Positions 36,475 to 45,975 of a stretch of DNA of 64,000 nucleotides are shown in pieces. Under the pieces are notes generated by a model. The model was not told where the DNA came from. It did not search any database and saw only the letters and a program-made list of their open reading frames with translations. The DNA lies in NCBI RefSeq assembly GCF_001458295.1, contig NZ_CYUD01000006.1:186001-250000 (forward strand), read 5' to 3'. Each line of letters starts with the position of its first letter. Positions within the stretch are counted from its first letter, which is position 1. The DNA is from Ruegeria denitrificans (GTDB lineage Bacteria > Pseudomonadota > Alphaproteobacteria > Rhodobacterales > Rhodobacteraceae). A program made the position numbers and the translations under genes.

Positions 36475-36663
36475 ATGGAGCTAGAGCATTTCAGCTTGAT
36501 CTTATCCGCCGTGATCATTGTCGCGTTGGCGATCTACGTCATACACATCGTCCGCACTGCTGGAAAAGATCGCGAAGTCGATCTAGAGCAAGTGCAAAGG
36601 ATCATGCGAGATCTGGACTACAACCACCTGGACCGAGTGATGAACCGGCTAAGGAAGGGGTAG
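36475..36663 (+). CDS. Small single-pass membrane protein
   Basis: A 62-residue protein with one N-terminal transmembrane helix (FSLILSAVIIVALAIYVIHIV, about 5-25, split here as FSLILSAVIIVALAI and YVIHIV) followed by a charged cytoplasmic helix, DREVDLEQVQRIMRDLDYNH. A GTG one codon upstream (36472) is an alternative start and overlaps the previous stop by one base. The only membrane component of this operon. Confidence 0.65.
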   Translation: MELEHFSLILSAVIIVALAIYVIHIVRTAGKDREVDLEQVQRIMRDLDYNHLDRVMNRLRKG

Positions 36664-36667
36664 CGGG

Positions 36668-37264
36668 ATGTTGAAGGTGGTTGTCTATGTCGGCGAAAAC
36701 GAGGTCGCTCGAGCCATTGCTGAGAACGCTTCAGATCTGGCTGACGTGTCTGATTACGATATCCGCATGAATGAGAGGGCATCTGAACAGCTCGGTGTTG
36801 AAGAACGAGGCCTTGGCGGTAGAATCGAAGACCACCCACGAAATCAAACTGTTTGGTCGCTTGTTCGCAAGATCGCAGACCTTTGGCTTGCAGGGACTGG
36901 TGCTGGTGAAGAAAGCGCTCAGGCAAAGCTGCTGCCGTTGATCCGTGAGTCCATTCGCGAACCAGACGAGAGGATCGAAAAGGAATCGAGCCAGAATGAC
37001 GATTGGAATGCTGTGATCCAACAGATTTCTGATGACGAGCCATATTCTCTGGGCTTCTACACTAACAAATTTGAGTCGTGGACAGCGGACGAGATTGAAG
37101 CTCTTCGATGTGATGTGGTTGAAACAGCTACTGAGGAAGAACTAGCGGCCGAGGTCGAACGCCGGCGAAGAGCTGGTCTAGTGCCCAAAGAGGCCTCGAA
37201 TGATGGCTTCTCAGATCTGGTTGATGATTTCTGGGGCAAACTCGATACAGACCCAGACCGCTAG
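36668..37264 (+). CDS. Hypothetical protein ending the operon
   Basis: A 198-residue protein, MLKVVVYVGENEVARAIAEN, with an N-terminal strand, an N-terminal alpha/beta unit, a central helical region (VWSLVRKIADLWLAGTGAGEE) and a glutamate/arginine-rich C-terminal helix. It is separated by 4 bases from the preceding stop and ends the run of co-directional genes. No family recognised; not related by eye to the other operon members. Confidence 0.6.
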   Translation: MLKVVVYVGENEVARAIAENASDLADVSDYDIRMNERASEQLGVEERGLGGRIEDHPRNQTVWSLVRKIADLWLAGTGAGEESAQAKLLPLIRESIREPDERIEKESSQNDDWNAVIQQISDDEPYSLGFYTNKFESWTADEIEALRCDVVETATEEELAAEVERRRRAGLVPKEASNDGFSDLVDDFWGKLDTDPDR

Positions 37265-37334
37265 AACAGCTTACCTGCCGCCCTTACCCAAAAGAAGTCT
37301 ATGAAGACTGTCGTTGTAGTAGTGCGCGCTTCTT

Positions 37335-37601
37335 CTAAGCGCCTCCCGTCATGTCAGCGCTTGGGTCGATCCCGATGACATAGCCATCCGAGCCGACTGC
37401 GCGGGCCAACTCCGCTGTTAACATCCCGTTGCCACAACCGACATCCAAAATAGTTTCACCAGGAGCCGGGCGCAGCGCATCAAATGAAGCCTGTCTTCGC
37501 CGTGTCAATTCAGCTCCCTGATAGGCGATTTCAAGCAATCTCGTTGTTTCAGCGTCAAATTTAAGCAACTCGCTCCCCTTACAAAGACCACATGTCCCCA
37601 A
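37335..37601 (-). pseudogene. Truncated SAM methyltransferase (N-terminal fragment)
   Basis: An 88-residue frame containing a clear class I methyltransferase start: TTRLLEIAYQGAELTRRRQASFDALRP, then motif I ETILDVGCGNGMLTAELARA and the strand-2 acidic loop GIDPSADM. It stops right after, so the remaining ~180 residues of the fold are lost. A remnant; the left boundary coincides with the end of the unknown operon, suggesting an insertion point. Confidence 0.75.
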
Positions 37602-37789
37602 AACCTTATCGAAAATGGGTTATCTAGGAAAAGCAGGGCGGATCATCGAGGTTTGAACATGGATCTACCAAAATAACTGAAGGTGCCGACTGGTATCGAC
37701 GAATTGGTTAACCTCGGGAGAAAAGGCCGCTTCTGCCGCGATATAGGGCCAGCTTTTTGTCGTCGTTCGAAAGTTCGAGCAACATCAAT

Positions 37790-38362
37790 TCAAGGGATGT
37801 CGAGGCCGTTCTCTCGTCCGAAATCGGTATAGAAGCTGTCACTTCGGTAGCGGTTTAAAGTGGCTTCGTCCGCATCTCTTGGATCAGTGCCAGGGCTTTG
37901 AACACCTGTTCCTTCTATGAAGCGGTTCACGAGATTGAAGACACCGCAGACCTGGATAGCATCGAACAGCGCGCTCTCTGACCAGCCTGCCGCGTAGACT
38001 GCTTTTGCGTCGGCTTCTGTCATTCGGGATGGCGAGACAGTGAGCTTTTCAATGTATGCCAGCAATGGTTTGAGACGATCTTCGACTGGCGCCGTATCGC
38101 GGTCTTCCATCAGTGCCTCGATTGTCTCGACCTCAATGCCGTAGGCTTTGGCGAAAACGATGTGCGCCCCATGGCAATACGCACAAGCATTCAAGCCAGA
38201 GACATAGGCTGCAATCAATTCACGTTCAGCAACCGAGAGGTCGCTCTCGCCCCTCATCACCAAGCTTTCGTACGCGCAGAGTGGAGAAAGCTTGTCTGGA
38301 AAGGCTTGATAGACACTTCCCAGCGTCGCGTTCTCCGGCAGAGATGGAAACAGGCGTTTCAT
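37790..38362 (-). CDS. AhpD/CMD-like peroxidase-family protein
   Basis: A 190-residue carboxymuconolactone-decarboxylase-type protein. The redox motif is LNACAYCHGAHIVFAKAYGI (CxxC with HxxxF, about 57-73), as in AhpD-like peroxidases; ERELIAAYVSGLNACAYC is typical. The C-terminal ~50 residues are an acidic/aromatic extension. Likely detoxifies peroxides or alkylating agents. AAGAGAATTGA ribosome-binding region is weak. Confidence 0.83.
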   Translation of the reverse strand: MKRLFPSLPENATLGSVYQAFPDKLSPLCAYESLVMRGESDLSVAERELIAAYVSGLNACAYCHGAHIVFAKAYGIEVETIEALMEDRDTAPVEDRLKPLLAYIEKLTVSPSRMTEADAKAVYAAGWSESALFDAIQVCGVFNLVNRFIEGTGVQSPGTDPRDADEATLNRYRSDSFYTDFGRENGLDIP

Positions 38363-38839
38363 TCAATTCTCTTTCAATCTTGCTTTGGATCACTTCGTCT
38401 CAAAATGAGGAACCAACGTTGTTTACGCAACCTTAACGCAATTCCGGGTTCCGCACAGAATTTCCGTTGGAACACTAAGAACGGCAGATTTGCCTAACGA
38501 GACCCCAGCAAGTTCGTCGTTTGGTTAAAGGCAATTTCATTTGAGCCGTCTCGCAAGTCTTCAAAGTATGGATTGAGCTCAAAACCGGGGCTTCACATCC
38601 AAGCGTGGTGACTTCCGCCTTGCGGACAAAACTGACCTTGGAGTCTACACCTTCGCTGACGCAGGATCCACCGCACTGGCAGCAACAGTTTTTCCCTTCA
38701 ACAAGGAAAATCGCCAAAGCGGCCTTTCCACAGAGGGCTTGGGAGCTCCTTGATCGCTCTTTGACCAGATGGCGCTCCGACATGGAAACTAAGGGACGTG
38801 GCCCAGCCCATAACCAGAGCTGGCAAATAGGCGTCAGGA
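38363..38839. other. 477-base gap without a supported gene
   Basis: A cysteine-containing minus-strand frame (38475-38843) exists but its protein is low-complexity and has no family signature or ribosome-binding site. No tRNA, terminator or transposase remnant could be identified. The sequence has the mixed base composition of decayed intergenic DNA. Confidence 0.4.
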
Positions 38840-39712
38840 TCATAAAATTGGGCTTCTTCGCGCAAGGAAAGCGAACACAGGCAACATTGTTACGATCCAG
38901 ACCACGCTATAAATTGCGGATGGGATGGCATATTCGCTTAACCCATTGGTGTTAGGCAACAGCAAGGTGGCAATTGCGATCCCCAAAGCTCCGTTTTGAA
39001 CGCCGGTCTCAATTGAAATCGTCTTCGCCTCGATGTCTGTGCATCCGAGCATCCCTGAACTCATGATGCCAATAAACGTGAGTGACGCACCTACAACCAA
39101 AAGTGCGGGTCCAAGCCTAAGGAAGTTATCCGCGACCACCACCCAGTTTGAAATGATCGCGCCTCCAATGACCAGTGCAAAAAGTAGCATAGAGACCTTG
39201 CCAAAGACTGGTTCGACAGCGGCTACAATCCGCGGCGCCAATGACCGCGCGGTCACCCCGACTAGGATTGGAGAAGCTGTTAAAAAAAACATTGCTAAAG
39301 CCGTCGAAGAGATGTCGATAGCGGGCGCAGTTGCCCCCATGAACATCTGCATCGAAAACCCCAGGATAAGCGGTACGGTAACGACACAAGTCAGACTGAA
39401 GACTGCTGTAAGAGTAACGGACAAAGCAACATCCCAATTCGAAAGCTTGGTTACGATGTTACTGATCGCCCCGCCCGGACAGGCCGCTAAAATCATAATG
39501 CCAACGGCTGTCTCGGCGGAAATCCCAAAGATAAAGATCACCATCAAAGCGATGCAAGGCAGCAAAATGATCTGGTTGAGAGCCCCGACGCAAAAGGCAC
39601 GTGGACGTCGTCCGATGCGTTGAAAGTCGGCCGCCGTGAGTCCGAGGCCAAGGCAGAACATGATGACAACAACTGCGAGCGGCAGCAGCACAGATATAAA
39701 AATTTCGCCCAT
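38840..39712 (-). CDS. Bile acid:sodium symporter family transporter
   Basis: A 290-residue integral membrane protein with about nine transmembrane segments and the family pattern LGLGLTAADFQRI near the N-terminus and AACPGGAISNIVTKL (about 76-90), which forms the sodium-binding crossing region. Such transporters import bile acids, organic anions or pantoate; the substrate is unknown here. It is divergent from the AraC gene, with 194 bases between. Confidence 0.88.
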   Translation of the reverse strand: MGEIFISVLLPLAVVVIMFCLGLGLTAADFQRIGRRPRAFCVGALNQIILLPCIALMVIFIFGISAETAVGIMILAACPGGAISNIVTKLSNWDVALSVTLTAVFSLTCVVTVPLILGFSMQMFMGATAPAIDISSTALAMFFLTASPILVGVTARSLAPRIVAAVEPVFGKVSMLLFALVIGGAIISNWVVVADNFLRLGPALLVVGASLTFIGIMSSGMLGCTDIEAKTISIETGVQNGALGIAIATLLLPNTNGLSEYAIPSAIYSVVWIVTMLPVFAFLARRSPIL

Positions 39713-39906
39713 CTATCATGACCTCTATGACTGCTTGCTACCGCACGCTTTCGGACGATACCGTTCAGAAAACCTGATGACGAGTTTTATCAGTTTGGCG
39801 CATTTATCCTCAAGCGCCCGAAGATCGAGGCTGTCTTTATTTATTATACCTATCACAGGGTTGGACGATCTGGTGTGAAAGAGCTTTCCAGTGCTAATCT
39901 CACTGT

Positions 39907-40917
39907 ATGGCAAGTGTAACTTACGCATTCGCCCGCGCGATGGCCAACGCCGCCGGGATGACGCTGAACGACGATGGCGCCCTGATTTCGAATGGCGCTG
40001 TCGTGCTGCGTTTACCAGAAGCTCAAGACGGCCAATTGGCGGATGATGCGTATTTCGATTTGATAGATTGGATTCGTGCGCAACAAGCGGACGAGGCCGC
40101 GTTGGTTGAGGCCTATGCAAACGCGATTGCGACCGATGATCTCGGCGTACTTGGCTTGGCCGTTAAGACAGCTCCGACCTTGCGGCAATCATTGCAACGG
40201 ATCGAGCGCTATTTTCGTCTCGTCACGGACACCGCAGTTTACAAACTTGATGAAACCGGCGACCCGGTTCTTTGGATTTTTGAAGGACAAACACCACATC
40301 GCGCCGCCTTGGAGCTGCGCAACGAATGCGCGCTTGCGGCCTTTGCGAGGAACATGCATCGGTTTGTGGGTGATGGGTTGTCGCTCGCATATGTCACGTT
40401 TCAGCATGCATGCAGACAAGAGCCAGAACATTACGCCGAATATTTCGGGTGCCCGGTTCGATTTGGGAGCGCCCACAACGCCATTGCTATGCGCCCTGCT
40501 ATGCTGGAAAGCGAAAATCGTCTTGGCGATCCGGGCTTGTCAGATTTCATGACGAAGCACCTGGATGAGGAGTTCAACTCTCGCGATGACGACACCTCAC
40601 TGAGCCAAGCAATTGTCCACCGGCTTACGCCAGCCCTAAGTGACGGCGCACCGCAGGCGGCGCATGTCGCCCAAGAGATGGGAATGAGCGAGCGCACTCT
40701 TTACCGCAGGTTGGCCGAAGAAGGGCTGACCTATCGCGACGTTCTTGGTCAGGCACAAGTTGCACTCGCTCGTGACCTGCTCCGTGACGGTAAGGCTTCC
40801 ATAGCCGAGATCGCCTTTATGACCGGGTTTTCGGAACAGAGCACGTTCAGCCGCGCCTTCAAGCGCTGGGTTGGCCAGGCTCCGGCACGATTCAGGCAGC
40901 AGGCGACCTCCGACTAG
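39907..40917 (+). CDS. AraC-family regulator
   Basis: A 336-residue regulator. The N-terminal ~200 residues match the AraC-type arabinose-binding/dimerisation class common in OruR/ArgR-like regulators, and the C-terminal two-HTH domain reads MGMSERTLYRRLAEEGLTY (first HTH) and SIAEIAFMTGFSEQSTFSRAF (second). Probably controls the transporter to its left or the hydrolase operon to its right. Confidence 0.9.
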   Translation: MASVTYAFARAMANAAGMTLNDDGALISNGAVVLRLPEAQDGQLADDAYFDLIDWIRAQQADEAALVEAYANAIATDDLGVLGLAVKTAPTLRQSLQRIERYFRLVTDTAVYKLDETGDPVLWIFEGQTPHRAALELRNECALAAFARNMHRFVGDGLSLAYVTFQHACRQEPEHYAEYFGCPVRFGSAHNAIAMRPAMLESENRLGDPGLSDFMTKHLDEEFNSRDDDTSLSQAIVHRLTPALSDGAPQAAHVAQEMGMSERTLYRRLAEEGLTYRDVLGQAQVALARDLLRDGKASIAEIAFMTGFSEQSTFSRAFKRWVGQAPARFRQQATSD

Positions 40918-41078
40918 GCACACACCTCAAGACCACATGGCAGGTTCGGCCAAAACCTTGGCAGGGCGGGCCGATACCTCAATCGATGTGGCGCCTAACT
41001 TCTTCTTTGTCAGATCCACCTGGGGCGCTCCCGAGTAAAGCAAACCCATTTGCCCCTCTCAGACAAAGGAAATTTTCA

Positions 41079-41945
41079 ATGAGCAATCATGACCACAAAC
41101 ATGGAGCAAGCTGCGCTTGCGACGTCACGCCCGAACGCGTTGATATGGCGCGCCGGCGACTCTTGCAACAAGCCGCCGGTGCGGCCGCGGCAGGTACAAC
41201 AATAGTGGCTGGCGGGCAGGCCCTTGCCGCGACCGACGAAGCACGCGCCTACTATGCTGACCCGGAAAATCCAGGCCTTCCCCAAATCGACATGACCATT
41301 GAGCCGGGGCGTACTGCGCTTGTGGTGACCGACCCCCAGATTGATTTTTTGTCAGAGGACGGTGTGACGTGGGGTGTCGTTGGCGAAAGCGTGACCGAAC
41401 AGGGCACGGTCGACAATATCGAACGGCTTTTCATTGCCGCCAAGGCTGCGGGGATGCCGGTCTTCATCTCGCCCCACTATTACTACCCGCATGACCACAA
41501 GTGGGAGTTCGAGGGCACTCTGGAAGCCACGATGCACAGCATCGGCATGTTTGACCGCCTGGGACCGCTCAATTTGGACAACTTCGAGGGCTCAGGTGCC
41601 GACTGGATGCCGCAATACAAGAAGTACATCGAGGATGGCGAAACCATCATTTGCTCGCCACACAAGGTTTACAGCCCTGCTCAGAATGACCTGAACCTGC
41701 AATTGCGTAAACGCAAGATCGACAAGGTGATCCTCGCGGGGATGTCGGCGAACCTGTGTACGCAGGCGCATCTCTACGAGCTGCTGGAGCTGGGCTACGA
41801 AGTCGCTGTCGTTCGCGATGCCACAGCCGGGGCCAAGGTGCCTGAAGGTGACGGGTATCTCGCCGCCATAATCAACTTCCGAATGGTCGCCAACGGCGTC
41901 TGGTGGACCGACGACGCGGTTGAGCGCATTGGCCAATCGGCCTGA
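41079..41945 (+). CDS. Exported isochorismatase-family cysteine hydrolase
   Basis: A 288-residue protein. ARRRLLQQAAGAAAAGTTIVAGG is a Tat-type signal in front of the enzyme domain, which is unusual because isochorismatases are normally cytoplasmic. The catalytic triad reads Asp in VVTDPQIDFLSED, Lys in CSPHKVYSP and Cys in MSANLCTQAHLYE. A His/Cys-rich N-terminus (HDHKHGASCAC) precedes the signal. It begins a likely operon with a YHS protein and a CMD-type gene. Confidence 0.85.
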   Translation: MSNHDHKHGASCACDVTPERVDMARRRLLQQAAGAAAAGTTIVAGGQALAATDEARAYYADPENPGLPQIDMTIEPGRTALVVTDPQIDFLSEDGVTWGVVGESVTEQGTVDNIERLFIAAKAAGMPVFISPHYYYPHDHKWEFEGTLEATMHSIGMFDRLGPLNLDNFEGSGADWMPQYKKYIEDGETIICSPHKVYSPAQNDLNLQLRKRKIDKVILAGMSANLCTQAHLYELLELGYEVAVVRDATAGAKVPEGDGYLAAIINFRMVANGVWWTDDAVERIGQSA

Positions 41946-41993
41946 CCCAAATCGATCTTCAAATTTGATCCTGACATCCTGAAAGGACATATC

Positions 41994-42479
41994 ATGACAC
42001 GCATCTTTACATTTACCGCACTTACAACAGCGTTGACTCTCGCCCTGGCGGCGGCGGCATTGGCTGACGATGAATACAACGTTTCGAACAGTCTTACCTT
42101 GACCGGGCAGCCCCTCGGCATGCATGGCGTCGATCCTGTGTCGATGTTTGAAGCCGATAATCCTGAGATGGGCAACGCCACTTACACGTCGACCCATGAT
42201 GGTGTGGACTACTATTTTGCGTCGCAAGCGGCGCAAGCTACATTCGAAGCGGATCCGGCGGCACATCTGCCTCAATTCGGCGGGTTCTGCGCCTTTGGCG
42301 TCTATGTAGGCAAGAAGCTTGATGGCGATGTTCGGTATGCCGATATCGTGGACAACAAGCTCTATCTCTTTGTGAATGAGGACATCTTCAAGAAGTACCT
42401 TGAGGACAAAGAGACCGTGATCCAAGGCGCCCATGCCAAGTGGACAGACATCCACCACACGCCTGTCGGCAGCCTTTGA
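41994..42479 (+). CDS. Exported YHS-domain protein
   Basis: A 161-residue periplasmic protein with a signal peptide (ending LALAAAALA) and a YHS-type domain: GVDPVSMFEADNPEMGNATYTST and LPQFGGFCAFGVYVGKK, where the Cys of FCAFG and nearby residues resemble the metal-binding site of YHS/TRASH-like domains. Probably binds a metal or stabilises an electron-transfer partner. In line with the hydrolase gene upstream (48 bases). Confidence 0.75.
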   Translation: MTRIFTFTALTTALTLALAAAALADDEYNVSNSLTLTGQPLGMHGVDPVSMFEADNPEMGNATYTSTHDGVDYYFASQAAQATFEADPAAHLPQFGGFCAFGVYVGKKLDGDVRYADIVDNKLYLFVNEDIFKKYLEDKETVIQGAHAKWTDIHHTPVGSL

Positions 42480-42616
42480 TCGAGGAATTTGGTGGCTTTT
42501 GCCGGTCGGAGCCACCGCTGCCTCTCCCCTCCCCAAAAGGCCGGCATTTCTCCAAGACGCCCTGTCCGCAATGACAATTCGCGTGCGTCGAAAACTCTTC
42601 CCAAAGGAAACCAGAC

Positions 42617-43186
42617 ATGACTGATTTTGAGACCTATACAATCGCCTCCGCCCCAGATGCGGCGAAACCAATTCTGGAAGCATCGCTGAAAGGGTATGGC
42701 TTTGTCCCCAACCTTTATGCCGCCATGGCCGAAGCTCCCGCAATTCTGGAAGGCTACACAACACTTTCCAGCATCTTCGGGAAGACCAGCCTGTCAGAGA
42801 CTGAGCGCCAGATAATACTGATGACTAACAACCGGTTAAACGGGTGCAAGTACTGCATGGCCGCCCATACCACGCTTTCGCAGATGGCAGGAGTCCCCGA
42901 GGACGTCATCGCAGCACTACGCGATGGCAGCCCTATCGCCGACCCCAAATTGGAAGCACTGCGCAAATTCGTCATCGTGATCAACGAAAGCCGAGGCTGG
43001 CCCAGCGACGCACAGGTCGAGGCGTTTCTGACGGCTGGCTATACCCGCCAGACCATGCTGGAAGTCATCCTTGGCACAGCGTTGAAAATCCTGTCGAACT
43101 ATACGAACCATGTGGCGGAAACGGCTTTGGATGATGCGTTTGTCCCAAATGCATGGACCGCCTCATCCGCGGCGGCGGCTGAATAG
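42617..43186 (+). CDS. AhpD/CMD-type protein
   Basis: A 189-residue carboxymuconolactone-decarboxylase-fold protein with the redox motif NGCKYCMAAHTTLSQ (about 74-88) and FIGKTSLSETERQ-type context (FGKTSLSETERQIILMTNN). Resembles uncharacterised peroxidase-related family members. Likely acts on reactive oxygen species or organic peroxides together with the exported neighbours. Weakly separated (137 bases) from the YHS gene. Confidence 0.82.
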   Translation: MTDFETYTIASAPDAAKPILEASLKGYGFVPNLYAAMAEAPAILEGYTTLSSIFGKTSLSETERQIILMTNNRLNGCKYCMAAHTTLSQMAGVPEDVIAALRDGSPIADPKLEALRKFVIVINESRGWPSDAQVEAFLTAGYTRQTMLEVILGTALKILSNYTNHVAETALDDAFVPNAWTASSAAAAE

Positions 43187-43216
43187 CGCGATTTTGCCTA
43201 ATTGTTGGTCTTGCGC

Positions 43217-44134
43217 TTAGGCCTGAGTTTGGTTCTGGCCAATAAGGGAATCCGATTTGAGACGTTCGACCGCAAAATCAACAAAAGCGCGTACCTTCGC
43301 AGACACTGTTCGACCCTCTTGATGCACAAGATGGATGGGAACCTCGGGTGGCTCATATGACTTCATGACAGTCTTGAGCCGCCCATCTGCAATGTAGGGT
43401 GCCACCTGATACGACAAAAGCCGTCCGATCCCATGACCTTGCAACGCCAACTCAATCACGGCGTCATTAGTATTCATGCTGATGCGTGGGTTCACTCGTT
43501 TGGTTATGCTCTTTCTACCGCTTTGAAAATGCCATTGGGCGGATGCATTCAGGGCAGTAGAATTAATGATCGCGTGGCAGGACAAATCATCCGGAGTTTC
43601 AGGTTTGCCATGCGATTCAAGGTAAGATGGCGACGCAAATAGTATCTGATTTACCGCACCGCACCTAACGGCCATCAAACTGGAATCAGCGAGGTTGCCA
43701 ATTCTGATACCAACGTCGAGACCCTCATCAATCAGATTTACTACGCGGTCCACATAAAGCGTGCGTGCCGATAGCTTCGGATAAAGATCCAGAAATTCGC
43801 CCAGAAGCGGAGTGATGAACATACGACCAAACAAGACCGATGCGGTGACACTTAGTTCCCCGGTGGGTTCGGCATAGGAACCGAAAGCGGCGCGCTCGGC
43901 CTCTTCAAGATCAGCCAAAATACGTCTGGCATCCTCAATAAACCTTTGTCCACTATCAGTCAGCATCACCGAGCGCGTGGTGCGCACAAAAAGACGGATC
44001 CCCAGGCTGTCCTCAAGCATGGAAACCATTCGGGTCACTGTTGGCGGTGACATGTTGAGGTGGCGGGCCGCCGCGGCAAAACCTTTCAACTCGGCCACCT
44101 TCACAAAGACGTTTAGCGCGTGAAATCGGTCCAC
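43217..44134 (-). CDS. LysR-family regulator
   Basis: A 305-residue LysR protein. The GTG start at 44134 (MDRFHALNVFVKVAELKG) is chosen because a perfect palindrome (44138-44160) lies directly upstream; an ATG at 44170 would place that palindrome in the gene. The HTH is GFAAAARHLNMSPPTVTRMVSMLEDSLG and the effector-binding domain follows. It controls the divergent flavin/hydrolase/PhzF genes in all likelihood. Confidence 0.9.
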   Translation of the reverse strand: MDRFHALNVFVKVAELKGFAAAARHLNMSPPTVTRMVSMLEDSLGIRLFVRTTRSVMLTDSGQRFIEDARRILADLEEAERAAFGSYAEPTGELSVTASVLFGRMFITPLLGEFLDLYPKLSARTLYVDRVVNLIDEGLDVGIRIGNLADSSLMAVRCGAVNQILFASPSYLESHGKPETPDDLSCHAIINSTALNASAQWHFQSGRKSITKRVNPRISMNTNDAVIELALQGHGIGRLLSYQVAPYIADGRLKTVMKSYEPPEVPIHLVHQEGRTVSAKVRAFVDFAVERLKSDSLIGQNQTQA

Positions 44135-44137
44135 AGC

Positions 44138-44160
44138 ATTATTCCACTTTTTGGAATAAT
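44138..44160. promoter_or_regulatory. LysR-box palindrome
   Basis: ATTATTCCA and TGGAATAAT, 9-base perfect arms around CTTTT, within the divergent promoter region. It contains the T-N11-A core expected of LysR sites (ATTCC-N5-GGAAT also reads as T-N11-A). Only 4 bases from the GTG start, so repression of the regulator's own gene is likely. Confidence 0.75.
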
Positions 44161-44252
44161 ATATTGCCAAGTATCTGAATTCCGCAACATAGAAGCTCTG
44201 ATTAACTTCACCTCAGTCCCAGGGCATCGCCCAGACCGAGATGGAGAATTCA

Positions 44253-44879
44253 ATGGCACGACCCTTTGCAGAGATCAGCTTCACGCCTTCCGTGCGCGAA
44301 ACGCAGGCCAAAAATGGTTCAGCGAACGGCTACGCGAAGTTTCTGGAAGGCACCCGTCACGAGGACCTGATCAGCCCGATTGAGGCCAGCTTCATCGCGC
44401 AAAGGGACGGCTTCTATCAGGCCACGGTCTCAGAAACCGGCTGGCCTTATGTGCAATTCCGCGGCGGTCCAACGGGTTTTCTGAAAGTGTTGGATGAACG
44501 GACACTTGCCTATGCCGATTTCCGCGGCAACCGGCAGTATCTCAGCACTGGGAATCTGCTGGGCAATGACCGCATCTCGCTGATCCTGATGGACTACCCC
44601 AATCAGAAGCGTCTCAAGATCTGGGGTCGGGCGATGATCATTGGTGCCGAGGACGATCCGGCCTTGATGCAGCGCCTGAGAGCGCCGGACTATCGCGCTG
44701 ACCCGGAGCGGGCGGTTGTGATCAAGCTTGAAGCGATGGACTGGAACTGCCCGCAGCACATCCCCCAACGCCTGACCTTTGAAGAGTTTGAAGATTATCT
44801 GGCCCCGTTTCGCACTGAGCTGGCAGCGCTGAAAGCACGAAACGCAAGGCTCGAAGCGTCGCTCGGACAGCAAAACTGA
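44253..44879 (+). CDS. Pyridoxamine 5'-phosphate oxidase-fold protein
   Basis: A 208-residue FMN-binding split-barrel protein. RPFAEISFTPSVRETQ, FIAQRDGFYQATVSETGWPYVQFRGGPTGF (about 45-74) and YADFRGNRQYLSTGN are characteristic of the PNPOx-like proteins often paired with xenobiotic genes. ATG 44253 has GGAG correctly placed; an ATG at 44241 is possible. First gene of a three-gene run with an alpha/beta hydrolase and PhzF. Confidence 0.85.
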   Translation: MARPFAEISFTPSVRETQAKNGSANGYAKFLEGTRHEDLISPIEASFIAQRDGFYQATVSETGWPYVQFRGGPTGFLKVLDERTLAYADFRGNRQYLSTGNLLGNDRISLILMDYPNQKRLKIWGRAMIIGAEDDPALMQRLRAPDYRADPERAVVIKLEAMDWNCPQHIPQRLTFEEFEDYLAPFRTELAALKARNARLEASLGQQN

Positions 44880-44939
44880 CCCGTGTCAATCCTGGCGTGT
44901 TCAGACGCGCCCCCCGTAACCCAATGAAAGGAAACACCC

Positions 44940-45920
44940 ATGTCGCGCAATTTGAAATCCATCCTGAGCGCCAGCATTCTCGCGCTTTCAATCGCTGCAC
45001 CAATTGCACTAGCTCCTGCAATCGCAGCAGGGACCGGAATTGAGGCCACGCGGGCCGTCTATTTCCGCACCGAACAAATCGACGAAGTCAGTATCGCTTA
45101 TCGTGAGGCCGGAGATCCGAGCAGGCCCACCGTCCTGCTGCTTCATGGCTTTCCGACTTCCTCGCATATGTTCCGTAACCTTATCCCGGAACTGGCCAAG
45201 AACTACCACGTGATCGCGCCCGATTTCCCCGGATTTGGCGGGTCGGACATGCCGATGGCCGAAAACTTCGAGTATTCTTTCGCAAATATCTCTGGAATGA
45301 TGACGGCGCTGCTCGACCGGAAAGGTATCGATCAATACGCGGTCTATCTGATGGATTACGGTGCCCCGGTTGGTTTCCGTATGTTTGCGGAACAACCCGA
45401 ACGGGTCACTGGCTTTATCATTCAAAACGGGAATGCTTATGAAGAAGGGCTGCGCGAGTTCTGGGATCCCATCAAAGCCTATTGGGCCGAGCCATCGCAA
45501 GAGAATGGCGACCAGCTTCGTGGATTCCTCACTCTAGATGCCACCAAATGGCAGTTCACCCACGGAGTTCAAAAACCCGAGTTGATCAGCCCGGATAACT
45601 ATTGGCACGTCCAATACCTGCTTGACCGCGATGGCAATCAAGAGGTGCAACTTGAACTCTTTCTGGATTACGGCACCAACGTTGCCGAGTACCCAAAATG
45701 GCAAGCGCTGTTTCGCGAACATCAACCCCCGACGCTGCTGATGTGGGGCAAAAATGATCACATCTTTCCGGTCGAAGGCGCCTATCCCTATCAACGCGAT
45801 CTGAATGATCTCGAGTTTCATCTGCTCGATACGGGACACTTTGCACTCGAAGAGTATGGGCCCGAGATTGCAGCGCAGATGACCGCCTTTCTGAACCGCA
45901 TCACCACCGCTAGCAACTGA
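44940..45920 (+). CDS. Exported alpha/beta hydrolase with Asp nucleophile
   Basis: A 326-residue protein with a signal peptide ([17 protein letters not shown]). Oxyanion motif [12 protein letters not shown]; the nucleophile elbow reads [11 protein letters not shown], where the usual Ser is an Asp, as in haloalkane dehalogenases and epoxide hydrolases; the catalytic His is in [12 protein letters not shown]. It may therefore hydrolyse halogenated or epoxide substrates in the periplasm. Separated by 60 bases from the PNPOx gene. Confidence 0.85.
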   Translation: MSRNLKSILSASILALSIAAPIALAPAIAAGTGIEATRAVYFRTEQIDEVSIAYREAGDPSRPTVLLLHGFPTSSHMFRNLIPELAKNYHVIAPDFPGFGGSDMPMAENFEYSFANISGMMTALLDRKGIDQYAVYLMDYGAPVGFRMFAEQPERVTGFIIQNGNAYEEGLREFWDPIKAYWAEPSQENGDQLRGFLTLDATKWQFTHGVQKPELISPDNYWHVQYLLDRDGNQEVQLELFLDYGTNVAEYPKWQALFREHQPPTLLMWGKNDHIFPVEGAYPYQRDLNDLEFHLLDTGHFALEEYGPEIAAQMTAFLNRITTASN

Positions 45921-45975
45921 CGTGGAACTGGCCGCACCGCGCTCAAAGGTGCGACCTCACGCATGGAGTAAGTCA

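Noticed and set aside
38475..38843. Cys-containing 122-codon frame in the 38.4-38.8 kb gap
   Set aside because: No ribosome-binding site, low-complexity and no family signature; kept as gap only.
41592..42764. A 390-codon minus-strand frame across the hydrolase and YHS genes
   Set aside because: Antisense to three good genes and composition is typical of shadow frames.
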